From NCBI RefSeq assembly GCF_901709675.1, contig NC_051105.1, positions 14,910,572-14,974,571 on the forward strand: 64,000 nt of DNA, read 5' to 3'. Below, one piece after another: positions 44,776 through 54,295 of this stretch (within the stretch, counting starts at the first letter, position 1; each line of letters starts with the position of its first letter). The notes beneath the pieces were generated by a model. That model was not told the DNA's origin, did not search any database, and worked only from the letters and a program-made list of their open reading frames with translations. The DNA is from Syngnathus acus. Lineage: Eukaryota > Chordata > Actinopteri > Syngnathiformes > Syngnathidae. The position numbers were made by a program, and so were the translations under genes.

Positions 44776-45497
44776 CAGAATCAGAATCAGAATCAGAATC
44801 AGCTTTATTGTCAATTTCTTCATGCTAGGACACACAAAGAAACCGAAATACCGTTCCCCCTATCCCACGGTGACGAGACACAGCACACGATTAACACACA
44901 AGTAAAACAACGGGGAGAGAGTTCAGGACCCCAACAGCCCGGAGATCACAAACTTCGCCAGTGGCGAGCAGTGCTGGCATCCCACAACAAAGTCCCGGCA
45001 CCATTCTTCACGGATGTAGACGCACAGTCCACCTCCACGCGATGTTCCCCCTCGTACAATGGCCCGGTCCGCCCGATAGCGCGCCATCCGCTCCAGACGC
45101 ACAGCAGCTACGCACTGTCCGGTCCGCAGAACTCAGCAGGCATGTTGATGTCCAGCGATCGAACGTCCGCCAGAAGAATGGAAGGCACGGACGGGCGAGC
45201 TGGGGTGGCCGCCAGCCAGGCCCGGACGCCCAACCGGGGGAAGAATAGCAGGCGAGTCCGGCGACGCTCCAGGACGGCGCAGACCGAGCGCCTTTAATGT
45301 CCCCGCTTCAAAGTTCAGGTCGCCACAAAACTCGCTTTCGCCGATGTCGAGCAGAACCAGCCCGCCGCACTTGAAGCACAACCCGGTACGACGAGACGAA
45401 CACACAAAACTGGCGGACAAACCCACATTAAACGACAAAACAAAACACCGTTCGGGACAGAGAGAGGCCGCAGCGTGTGCACGCGCCGCCATCTTAC
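44776..45497 (-). mobile_element. Short Rex1-derived element (5' part joined to 3' tail)
   Basis: The minus strand starts at 45490 with GGCGGCGCG, then a frame MAARAHAAASLCPERC, then a stretch resembling the Rex1 endonuclease region (Y.N..W block near 45010-45040). It ends in the Rex1 3' UTR (GTGTGTCC...) and (GATTCT)n at 44776-44805. The RT is absent. TTGAT occurs on both sides (44771-44775 and 45498-45502), a possible short target duplication. It is inserted opposite to the ERV. Confidence 0.6.
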
Positions 45498-45502
45498 TTG
45501 AT

Positions 45503-46356
45503 GACTGCTTGCCTGAATGAAGGGAAAATACAGGTTGGATGGTTGACGTTGTTGGACACTACTATTGAAAATTAGTAGAGCGACTTTGAAGAAAGAGTGA
45601 TTTTGAGTACGTTAAATGCTAAGAAGAAATAAATACATAAAGGAAATAAAAAGGTTGCTTTTGGATTGCTAATTAACTAGGAAAAAAAAAAGACAAAAAA
45701 AACAAAACAAAAACAAACTGGAGAACCAGTAACACATGCAGAAGATGTGTGAACTGGGAAACTTAGAAGCGTTTTGGAAAGAAAGTCAAATTAAATGATG
45801 ATAGAGTCATATGTGGTAAAGAACACATCCTCCCAAAAAGTTTGTCAAGGTGTGAGACATGGGCGTCGCCAAGCCTCAGAAGGAGGGAGAATGTTGTATA
45901 GAGAGTGGGAGATAAATAAAAAAAAAATATATATATATATACGCAACACTTTACTACATATAGATTCTCTAATACATATGGCGTTGTACCATTGAGTTAG
46001 ATTTTTTTTCTCAAACTTTTGCTGTAAACAATTGGAAGATGATTGAAAAGTGACTGAAGAAGCCATGAGGAAGTGGTGTAGCTGTTTGGAAGGGCACGCG
46101 CTTATGCGTTTCCCTGGCTAATCAACATTATTTAACTGATAAGGGGATGGGCAAAGGAACCATCTGCTACAGGACTTAAGGTCCTTTCCTCCAGTAACCA
46201 AGATCAGAGAATCTCCTTTAACACAGGAGGCGATAAATGGGATAGCCTCTGTCATAAATGGTCTTTGGTCAGGAGGAGTCATTCGGAAGTGCTCAAACAC
46301 TTCTCGCAAACACTCTTATTTGCCCAATTCAAAAGGGCAATAACATTAACTGGTGA
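45503..46356 (+). other. ERV internal region, non-coding
   Basis: AT-rich sequence with A-runs and a (TA)n near 45928-45940. No pol motif was recognised. Together with 43866-44775 it occupies the place where about 3 kb of protease, RT and integrase would be expected. Confidence 0.5.
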
Positions 46357-46710
46357 ATGATACAATATATGCAAGAAGCAGACGAAGAACAGTCCCTGAC
46401 AGATTACATGATCAGAACGCTCAGACTGACAGAGGTGTCAAATGCAAATTTACTGCCGCCTGATCTTTCATCCTCACAGGTCGACAACGCCGTCATACCA
46501 GGAGACTGGGTCTACATCAAAGTCATCAAAAGAAAGAGCTGGGCCAGCCCACGGTGGGAGGGACCATTCCAAGTCCTGCTGACTACCCCCACCGCAGTAA
46601 GGAGGACCATTCCAAGTCCTGCTGACTACCCCCACCGCAGTAAAGATAGCTGAACGGCCAAGCTGGAGTCACCTCAGCCACTGCAAGTTGCAGAGAGTGC
46701 TGGACCCCTA
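46357..46710 (+). pseudogene. pol: Retroviral integrase C-terminal remnant
   Basis: A short frame contains [14 protein letters not shown] and [17 protein letters not shown], the SH3-like C-terminal domain of gammaretroviral integrase. A 43-bp direct tandem duplication (46561-46603, then 46604-46643) sits in the middle and shifts the frame, so the normal C-terminus lies in another frame. The protease, RT, RNase H and catalytic integrase domain are missing upstream. This remnant shows that env was preceded by an ordinary gammaretroviral pol. Confidence 0.8.
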
Positions 46711-46772
46711 ATTCGGAGTGGTGGGGAAGACTAACTTCAAAGGAGTCCTATCGTTTAGGGTGGGACGTCTCA

Positions 46773-48332
46773 ATGTTGGTGAAGAAAACAACGATCCCCA
46801 CTCCGCTAGGCGAGGGGATGTCCCGGTGTCTCTGCCATCCTAGTAGCAACGGGGCTCCATATGCCAGATGGATCCTCTGCTGCGTTGTGGTTGGAGCGTG
46901 CTATGGTCTATGGACTCAACTGAACAGACCAGGTGACAATGTTGACCGTGGAAAACGATGGTCACACGATGAGAACTTTGAGGACTGGTCATGGGACCCG
47001 AGAAACCCATACGAAACCAACACGTGGTACCGCTACGTCAAATTCACCGTGAGATCGCACACACAGGAGGGTTGCTATGTGTGTTCCAAACTCCCTCCGT
47101 CCTCCACACAAGTTCACTTGGAGGCCAGAGCAATGAATGTCACTGAAGCGAAATGCATGGCATCCATGGGAGGAGTTGGATATCAATACCGTGCTGTCAC
47201 AGTCAGTGATGCCGACCCGTCCCGCCCTGGACTTGCGGAAGGTACCTGTGATCAGCTTTTCTGGACAAATCTCAATGTGACTGTTAAAGGACGAACACTG
47301 CCGCAGGTGGCCTTCACAGACCGGCCACCTGGAGTGAACTATACGTGTTACATCCAAGGAAGTGAGACCCACAAATGCATTGACAGAGACTGCTCTCCAG
47401 GAGGGAACTGGATGGGAGCTTTGGACATCGCCACTGAGTGTCAGGATAAGAGAGCCATTTCAGGTGGTGAGGGCTCTCCGACCAACATGGCTGCACCATC
47501 AAACGGAACATACTTCATACAGAATGGCTGGTGGCTTTGTGGTCACAAGGTTTATCCGATGCTGCCCGCCAACTGGACAGGAGTGTGTGCACCAGTGTGG
47601 GTGACAGACCACACCTACAGGATACAACATCGTCAGCTGACGACAGCACACAACTCTTCTGGCCGTCGCCGCAGGGCGATTACAACCTTTGATCCCCATG
47701 ACCCTGTCTGGGGTGCGAATGTTCCGGACGACCATAAAATATGGCCTGTCGGAAACAAAGTTGTTCATGCGCTTTTTCCTTGGATCGGAGTTGGAAAACA
47801 ATCTCTCTTCATCGAGACACTGAACTATCGTTTTCAATCCTTTGTGAACCTCTCACTGCAAGTCGATGATGGACAAAATAGAGAGATCCAGGCTATTAGA
47901 CTAATGGTCTTGCAAAACAGGATGGTTCTGGACTTGTTGACGGCAGCACAAGGTGGTGTGTGCCACATCATTGGGACTTCCTGTTGCACATACATCCCAG
48001 GAGATAACGACACGCACATCAAGGAAGCCATGAACTCACTGAGGAATTTACAGCAGGCCATGTCGGAGGATAACATCCCACATCAATGGGATTTCTTTTC
48101 ATGGCTATTCTCTGGCGCGTGGTGGCAGTTGCTGTTGAAACTTGTGACTCCTGTGCTTGCTGTGCTGGTATTGTTGTGCTTGTTTACGACCTGTGTTATC
48201 CCATGTTTGAAGTCTGCTGTGACAAGGTTTGTGTCTTCTACCGTGGCACAAGTACATATACAACTTCTTAGAGATGACGGATGTGATGACTGTGATGTGC
48301 TGCGAGACGTGGATTGCGTAGATGCTGTTTAG
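46773..48332 (+). CDS. env: Retroviral envelope glycoprotein, uninterrupted
   Basis: 519 codons without a stop. It has a hydrophobic segment at 33-47 (candidate signal peptide, with an unusually long N-terminus), a CYVC motif at 101-104, the retroviral WWLCG block near 253-257, and a furin-type site RRRR at 298-301 dividing surface and transmembrane subunits. A CX6CC motif follows (Cys 397, 404, 405) after the conserved region corresponding to the gammaretroviral immunosuppressive-like segment. The transmembrane helix is at about 450-478, then a 41-residue cytoplasmic tail. Several N-glycosylation sequons are present. All landmarks are in order, so it looks complete. Alternatives are a fresh viral env or one kept by the host; identical LTRs favour simple youth. 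Confidence 0.9.
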   Translation: MLVKKTTIPTPLGEGMSRCLCHPSSNGAPYARWILCCVVVGACYGLWTQLNRPGDNVDRGKRWSHDENFEDWSWDPRNPYETNTWYRYVKFTVRSHTQEGCYVCSKLPPSSTQVHLEARAMNVTEAKCMASMGGVGYQYRAVTVSDADPSRPGLAEGTCDQLFWTNLNVTVKGRTLPQVAFTDRPPGVNYTCYIQGSETHKCIDRDCSPGGNWMGALDIATECQDKRAISGGEGSPTNMAAPSNGTYFIQNGWWLCGHKVYPMLPANWTGVCAPVWVTDHTYRIQHRQLTTAHNSSGRRRRAITTFDPHDPVWGANVPDDHKIWPVGNKVVHALFPWIGVGKQSLFIETLNYRFQSFVNLSLQVDDGQNREIQAIRLMVLQNRMVLDLLTAAQGGVCHIIGTSCCTYIPGDNDTHIKEAMNSLRNLQQAMSEDNIPHQWDFFSWLFSGAWWQLLLKLVTPVLAVLVLLCLFTTCVIPCLKSAVTRFVSSTVAQVHIQLLRDDGCDDCDVLRDVDCVDAV

Positions 48333-48637
48333 CTCAGCATTATTTTACAGAAACTTGATGATTTGACCATCGAAAATGCCTTGCAAGTGATGGGTACAAT
48401 GATGTACTGTTTCTGTGTTTTTCTTTTTCTTTCTTTTATTGATAACATTCTGGTTGCGTAAGGCAGAGGGGCCGTGTAACTCTTTTCCTGCATTTAATCT
48501 GGCCGCAGGTTTTTCAGTTGCACACAAAATTTGGACTGGAGCATTGAGGGAAATGCCTCGTCTTCGCTGGAAATTATTGCTGTCATTGTATTTTCTTTCT
48601 TATGTTTGATTGATTGGGTTTGACATACTCATATGAT

Positions 48638-48650
48638 AAAACAGGGGGGA
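48638..48650 (+). other. Polypurine tract
   Basis: AAAACAGGGGGGA lies two bases before the 3' LTR, where plus-strand DNA synthesis is primed. Confidence 0.85.
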
Positions 48651-48652
48651 TA

Positions 48653-49081
48653 TGTTAGGGTTTGCAGAATATCTTCATCGTATGATTATGTTGGAATGTA
48701 ACCTGTAATAATTTACCTAGCTTGTCCTGTCTTACCAAAAGTAGTAGACCAAAGTGCTAAGATCTTTTCACCTGATTGACTAGCTGCAGAGGAAGCAATC
48801 AAGGTTGCTTTGTTTCCACAAAGTCGTAAAAGGCCCCCTGCTATGCTTTGATCAGCAGGGGAGCGGCTTCACCCCATCCTGTGGTCCCACACCCCCACTT
48901 TCAACCCCACTGTGTTTCTTCTCAATAAATATGCACCTGATGAGGCCTGACTTCAGACTTCATTCGACCATCGCTGTAAGCACAGCGACGAGTGAACTCT
49001 CCGCCTGCAGGTGTCTGAAACGACTAACTTGTCTCCAGTGTGGTTCTTGCAAAATAAGTTAGAGTGAACACTACCCTAACA
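48653..49081 (+). repeat. 3' LTR
   Basis: 429 bp, identical on reading to the 5' LTR. The AATAAA signal is at 48924-48929. It is followed directly by the TTCTG target duplication. Confidence 0.95.
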
Positions 49082-49086
49082 TTCTG

Positions 49087-50640
49087 ACTACAGATAGTTT
49101 GTGCGCTGTAGGGTGTTCTGATGTCCAGAGGAGGTACTGGTCCGCGTGAGAGGGTTTTCTCTACACTGTGATCTTGATGCTGCCGTTGTCTTTGTGGTGG
49201 ATGTTCATGTCCAGGAAAGATATGGTCCGGTTCATTTCCTCTTCGTGTGTGAATTGTATGTTGCCAAATAGTGGGTCTCCCATTGCAAATACTCCTGTCT
49301 GTTTGTATATTGTGTTTTTGAATTGGAAATAGGTGGATTTGGAAACGAAATTTAATAATGTGCTGATGTGACTCACTGTCCGGTATGTGCGTTTTTTGAG
49401 GGTCTGATCTTCCTTGAGGCGGTTTTGTACAATGTGCAATGTGACGTCAACGGGGGTTTTAGTGAATAGTGAAATGACATCATGGAAAATGAGGATTTCA
49501 TCTTTCTGTACTGTTATATTGTAGAGTTCTTGTGACAGTTGTTTTGAATTCTTGCAGTGGTGTTCTGTTGTGCCGAGGAGGGGTTTGAGTATTTCTACTA
49601 CTGCTTTTGATAAATTGTATGTGACAGAGTGGGATGTCTTTTTTATGTATTTTTGGTGTACCATATATCCAGGGGGTGACGTTAGCGGTGGGTATGAGGT
49701 GGTCGTAGTCTTCCCCTGTTATTTTCTTGCTATCTAATAAGGGTTTCAATTGTGTTTTAGTGTTCTTTTCTTTTCTTCTGTGGGGTCTTTTTTCAGTATT
49801 TGGTATGTATCTTCGTCATTCAACATACGTATGTTCCATTTGTTTTTCGTAGAGTTCAGTGTCCAATATACTAACTGTGGTTATGCTTGTGTCTGCCGGT
49901 AGGATGGTGATTGTTGTGTCCCGTTTGAGTGTGTTTATTGTCTTTTCTTCTTGCTTTGTAATGTTGCTGTGTGGAAGTTTGGATGATTTTAGGATATCTG
50001 CTACTGTGTTCGGGAGTTCTGCTTTCTATCCCTGGTCTTGTATTTTATGACATGCTATTTCTGTGGCGAGTATGTATTCTTCTTTGGGTATTTTTTTGGG
50101 TGTAATGGCGAAATTCAGACCTTTTGTTTCCGTAAGCGTGCGCTTCGATAAATTTCGCAGCCATCTTTCATTAGTTTTGAAGGGTGTTTGTCTGGTTTTA
50201 ATTTTTCTTTCTATGAGGTTGTTTAATTTTTTGATTTGACGTTGTTTTGTTATGCCGAATTCCTGTTCAAAAATTATGTTCAGGTGTTCTTTTACTTTCT
50301 CCTCTATATTCCTCTCCCTCGTGTGATGGTTTTTGAATCTGTCCATTTTCTCTTTTATTTGCACGTCGATTATGTCTATTCTGTTTGCCGTCGTTCTTAT
50401 TCGTTCTCTGACGAGTCCTTTTCTTGCTTTTTGAATCATTTTTTTCTGCATTTCTGGTCGGGAAGGATTTTTTTATGTTGAGGCTGGCGGGTGTTATTCC
50501 TTCGTCTCTGCATCGCAAGTTGAACCTTAGGTGGTTTTTGTGGAGTGCTCGTTGTTATATTAGCTTCTCCAAACGGCCGATCGCTTTGACTCCGTCTTGT
50601 CCATAACGTCTTCGAATTATTTCAATGAGATTCGTCATGT
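49087..50640 (-). pseudogene. Penelope-like reverse transcriptase, catalytic box deleted
   Basis: Pieces in order on the minus strand: a coiled basic N-terminal region (50026-50451, ending WLRNLSKRTLTETKGLNF and PKKIPKEEYILATE), YGTPKIHKKDIP (about 49650), LIFHDVISLFTKTPVD, and FQFKNTIYKQTGVFAMGDP. The last is followed directly by IQFTHEEEMNRTISFLDMN. In intact Penelope-type RTs the YADD/YVDD catalytic box lies between those two blocks, so roughly 70 codons have been lost. The C-terminal end continues in 49087-49160 with a LSVVRTLYDR-type block across the ERV. It is inactive. Confidence 0.8.
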
Positions 50641-50853
50641 CTTCGTAATACTATAAACCGATTATTTTGTTCAGACAATAAAAATATTAGATGTTACCTG
50701 CTGACAGTTTTGACTGCTACTCCAGTCTTCTTCAGAGCCGTCATCCAACGGATGCAGTCGAAACTATCAACAGGTAACATCTAAAAATGTTATTGTCTGA
50801 ACCAAAGAATCTGTTCATAGTATTACGAAGACATGATGATTCTCATACAACAT
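50628..50853. repeat. Long palindrome at the 5' side of the Penelope-like element
   Basis: GTCATGTCTTCGTAATACTAT (from 50635) is mirrored by ATAGTATTACGAAGACATGA near 50818-50838. The match continues inward through GTTCAGACAATAA/TTATTGTCTGAAC and AGATGTTACCTG/CAGGTAACATCT to the centre near 50735. Penelope-like elements often have such inverted terminal arrangements. Confidence 0.85.
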
Positions 50854-50920
50854 ACAGCGTTTAAAAATACAATAAAGGTTCATAAAAGTATTTTATGGAT
50901 GTTGTAACAATATATTTTCT

Positions 50921-50996
50921 CTACATGGCGGATTTCCACCTATCGCAGGTGGTCTTGGAACCAATTATCTGCGATAAATGAGGGATTACCGTATAC
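50921..50996 (-). mobile_element. Tigger-like terminal fragment
   Basis: Reverse complement of the end seen at 26561: TGCGATAAATGAGGGATTAC, preceded by GGAACCAATTATC. Only one end is present, just before the K1 element. Confidence 0.6.
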
Positions 50997-51183
50997 TGTT
51001 TAGTACCGTAATTTTCAGACTATAAGTCGCACCGGAGTATAAGTCGCACCAGCCATAAAATGCCCAAAAAAGTGAAAAAAAACATATATAAGTCGCTCCG
51101 GAGTATAAGTCGCATTTTGGGGGGCAATTTATTCGACAAAATCCAACACCAAGAACAGTCATGAACGAGCAACAACAGGCTAA

Positions 51184-52227
51184 ACGATAGGTATGCTAAC
51201 GTGACATAAACACAAACTAAGAGCTGAGAACGGCCCTGACGTAAAATTCAGAGTTATTCAAAAAACTATTACATAAATAACACGTTAATAAAACCATCTG
51301 TGTCACTCCAATTCATTAAATCCATCAATCGTCCTTTGTCAACAATGCGTGCGCGCCGCTGACGGCTCTTGCACTTCAAAATATTCCACAGGCCCATATA
51401 ACGATATATAAATTATATATCAAATAACTATTATATAAGCAATAATGTTATCAAACCATCTGTGCACTCTAAATCATTAAATCCATCGATCAAATTCCTC
51501 GTCCTTTGTCAACAACGCCGCGCGTGCGTGCGCCCTGACGTCAGCCTCGTCGTTACTCCACAGATCTACTATATAACTATATTGTAGCGTTAACAAAGTT
51601 CAAGGAAAGACGTGGGTTTGGTAAACGGCTCTTTATTTAACAAAACAAACTTACAGGCGTGTGGCGGCGTGGACTTCCAGCCACGGAAATGGAAGAGAGC
51701 TCCTTAGACGATAGGTATGCTAACGTGACATAAACACAAACTAAGAGCTGAGAACGGCCCTGACGTAAAATTCAGAGTTATTAAAAAAACTATTACATAA
51801 ATAACACGTTAATAAAACCATCTGTGTCACTCCAATTCATTAAATCCATCAATCGTCCTTTGTCAACAATGCGTGCGCGCCGCTGACGGCTCTTGCACTT
51901 CAAAATATTCCACAGGCCCATATAACGATATATAAATTATATATCAAATAACTATTATATAAGCAATAATGTTATCAAACCATCTGTGCACTCTAAATCA
52001 TTAAATCCATCGATCAAATTCCTCGTCCTCTGTCAAAAACGCCGCGCGTGCGTGCGCCCTGACGTCAGCCTCGTCGTTATTCCACAGATCTACTATATAA
52101 CTATATTGTAGCGTTAACAAAGTTCAAGGAAAGACGTGGGTTTGGTAAACGGCTCTTTATTTAACAAAACAAACTTCCAGGCGTGTGGCGGCGTGGACTT
52201 CCAGCCACGGAAGTGGAAGAGAGCTCC
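51184..52227. repeat. 524-bp tandem duplication in K1
   Basis: ACGATAGGTATGCTAACGTG at 51184 recurs at 51708, and AGGCGTGTGGCGGCGTGGAC near 51655 recurs near 52179, both at a 524-bp offset. Copies differ at only a few sites (for example 51653 TTACAGG versus 52177 TTCCAGG), so the duplication is recent. Confidence 0.9.
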
Positions 52228-52234
52228 ATAGAAT

Positions 52235-52470
52235 AGGACCGGGCGTGCGTAAAAGCCATGACCGAGCCCCATCCACCGTCCCCGGACAGCCACCCGGCTG
52301 AGCGCCGGCCCTCGACTTCCATCCACGGAGCTGAAAGACAGCTCGGTCGAGTAGGACCGGGCGTGCGTAAAAGCATTGTGCGAGCCCCATCCACCGTCCC
52401 TGGACAGCCACCCGGCCGAGCGCCGGCCCCCGACTTCAATCCACGGAAGTGAAAGAGAGCTCCGTCGAGT
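52235..52470. repeat. K1 minisatellite, 118-bp units
   Basis: Two units start AGGACCGGGCGTGCG at 52235 and 52353. It is the same unit as in 955-1214. Confidence 0.85.
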
Positions 52471-52760
52471 CAATCTTTGTCCTTTATGTAAACAACGCTG
52501 CGTCGCGCTGCTGACGTCGCGCTGCTGACGTCGCGCTGCTGACCGCGACGTCGCGCTGCTGACGTCACTTGAAATTCAAATTACAGTAATCCCTTGCTAC
52601 ATTGCGGTTCGTTTATCTCGGTTTCATTTTTATTTTTTTTATTTTTATTTTTTGTTGAACATTTTTGAAAAAAAACATATAAGTCGCTCCTGAGTATAAG
52701 TCGCCCCCCCACCCAAACTATGAAAAAAAACGCGACTTATAGTCCGAAAATTACGGTATT

Positions 52761-53262
52761 TACCGTATTGGCCCGAATATAAGACAGTGTTTTTTGCATT
52801 GAAATCAGGGTGACAAAGTGGGGGTTGTTTTACTTTCGGGGTCTAGACATACCCATTCACAACGCTAGATGGGGCCAGATATCTTTAAAGCGAATGCTGA
52901 ACTTAACTCCCCAGAACAAAGCGAACCCCTGTCACAAAGAATAAAAATAAAAATAGCGATAGCACGAAGAAGAAAAATAAAAAATAGCGGTAAGAAAGAA
53001 AAGAGAAGAAAATAATAGAAGAGATAACAGAAAATGGAGAAACAGTTGGAAAGGTTCCTATGTTGATGTTAAAATGTTGGACAGTTACATCACTGCGCCT
53101 TAAGTCTCGCGTGAGTTACCTCAGCTTATCGCGATTGTTGGAGCTTGTGCGCAGCGGTAAGTTAAAAGTTGCTGGTATTGACTCAGTGTGTTGCTGTGAT
53201 CGTGTGCGTTTTTGACACAAAGTGAGTATATATATTTCAGTGTCACTACTGTCTACCCTGTC
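52761..53262. other. Possible K4 element end and unassigned sequence
   Basis: Starts TACCGTATTGGCCCGAATAT, then AAGACAG. This is another TACCGTATT-type end with a different core (CCGAATATAAGAC). No matching right end was found. The rest is A-rich, non-coding and unrecognised. Confidence 0.4.
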
Positions 53263-53267
53263 AGCCA

Positions 53268-53770
53268 TAGACGTCTATTAGACGTCTGGTCTCGTATAGA
53301 CATAATTTAGACGTCTAAAATTGGTTTCGTATAGACCTAAAATAGACGTTTAAATTAAAAACATTAAATATGATCATATTTCAAAATTTTAAAGTCTGAA
53401 CCAGCTGTAAGTTGTATAAATAATGTACAGAAGTTGTTTGGATTTGTTTTTAACAAGCATATTGATCCGTGCATGTGAATTGGTTATTTCTGTAACCTGA
53501 TATAGACATCTGTTTTAAGTAATTTTATAGATGTCTAAATTAGTCTATATATAGACCTAAAATTGATGTCTAAATTAGGTTATTTTATAGATGTCTAAAT
53601 CACGTCTATATATATATATATATATATATACCTAAAATAGACGTCTAAATTAGGTTATTTTAGGTTATTCTAAAGATGTCTAAATTACGTCTATATATAG
53701 ACCTAAAATAGACGTCTATATTAGGTCTACCTGTATACCTAATTTAGACGTCTATATTAGGTCTACACAT
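53268..53770. repeat. Left AGACGTCT palindrome array
   Basis: More than ten copies of (T)AGACGTCTA, often alternating with TAGACCTAAAA and TATATATAGAC, including a (TA)n at about 53607-53628. Confidence 0.9.
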
Positions 53771-54092
53771 CGCAGGTTACAAAAAAGTTACAAAACCATT
53801 CTCTCCGGATGAGCTTTGAGATGATGGCATAGCAAATATGTAATTTCCCTTTTTTACCCATGTAGTGATTTGTGACTCCAGATTTAGCTCAAGGAGTGGC
53901 ACGTGAAAAAGTAGGTGTTTATCTTCTGATGTCATTAAAATGTGCACCTAACTTTGTTTTGCGCTCAACAGGCCTTGGAACTCTTAGGCAAATCTCTTCA
54001 AAAGTTAAAATTGTGTTGGTGTCATGTCATTAACAGCGGTTACTGGGTGAATTGTCAAATCAGACATCTTTTTCCCTTTCCCTCTTTTTCAG

Positions 54093-54150
54093 ATTCCAAG
54101 CCTGGAGATAAGAGGAGCATCTGTATTAAAAACCGACCGGACTCCACAAG
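54093..54150 (+). other. Candidate exon 1 within the AGACGTCT segment
   Basis: A pyrimidine tract and TTTTTCAG precede 58 bp open in the frame DSKPGDKRSICIKNRPDST, followed by AAG and a donor GTACAG. It is short and lysine-rich, with no recognised domain. Confidence 0.3.
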
Positions 54151-54295
54151 GTACAGATTGATTTTTGATTTATTCTTGATTGTAGAAGTAATCACAACTC
54201 CCTTGCGTTATCTTTGGAAACTGATATTATTGGTGGTTTGAATATACTTAGTATATATGCTTAGCTACTGTTGCGCACATGCAAAAAGTGTACGT

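Larger units (their letters stand above)
41953..49081 (+). mobile_element. Endogenous retrovirus, gammaretrovirus-like, pol-deleted
   Basis: Two 429-bp LTRs (41953-42381 and 48653-49081) read identically base for base. A 5-bp target duplication TTCTG flanks them (41948-41952 and 49082-49086). The order is LTR, tRNA-Phe type primer site, leader, short gag, a region without recognisable protease or RT, an integrase C-terminal remnant, uninterrupted env, polypurine tract and LTR. Identical LTRs mean very recent insertion. The missing pol means it could move only with enzymes from another retrovirus. It sits in the Penelope-like element. Confidence 0.95.
41571..50856 (-). mobile_element. Penelope-like element, defective, split by an ERV
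   Basis: Minus-strand protein motifs are of the Penelope type on both sides of the ERV. The right part (49087-50640) holds the N-terminal region and RT. The left part (41571-41952) holds the post-RT linker up to a VIYEI motif that begins the GIY-YIG endonuclease domain, which is then cut off. A long palindrome at 50628-50853 lies at the 5' side. Flanking minisatellite fragments mark both borders. Confidence 0.85.
51004..52758 (+). mobile_element. K1 element, complete copy
   Basis: Left TACCGTAATTTTCAGACTA and right TAGTCCGAAAATTACGGTA are inverted terminal repeats of about 27 bp (ending in ATAAGTCGC). It is 1755 bp, with no long coding frame. Inside are a 524-bp tandem duplication (51184-51707 and 51708-52227), two 118-bp minisatellite units (52235 onward), a run of CGCTGCTGACGT repeats (52497-52564) and an internal CAGTAATCCCTTGCTACATT block. 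Confidence 0.85.
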
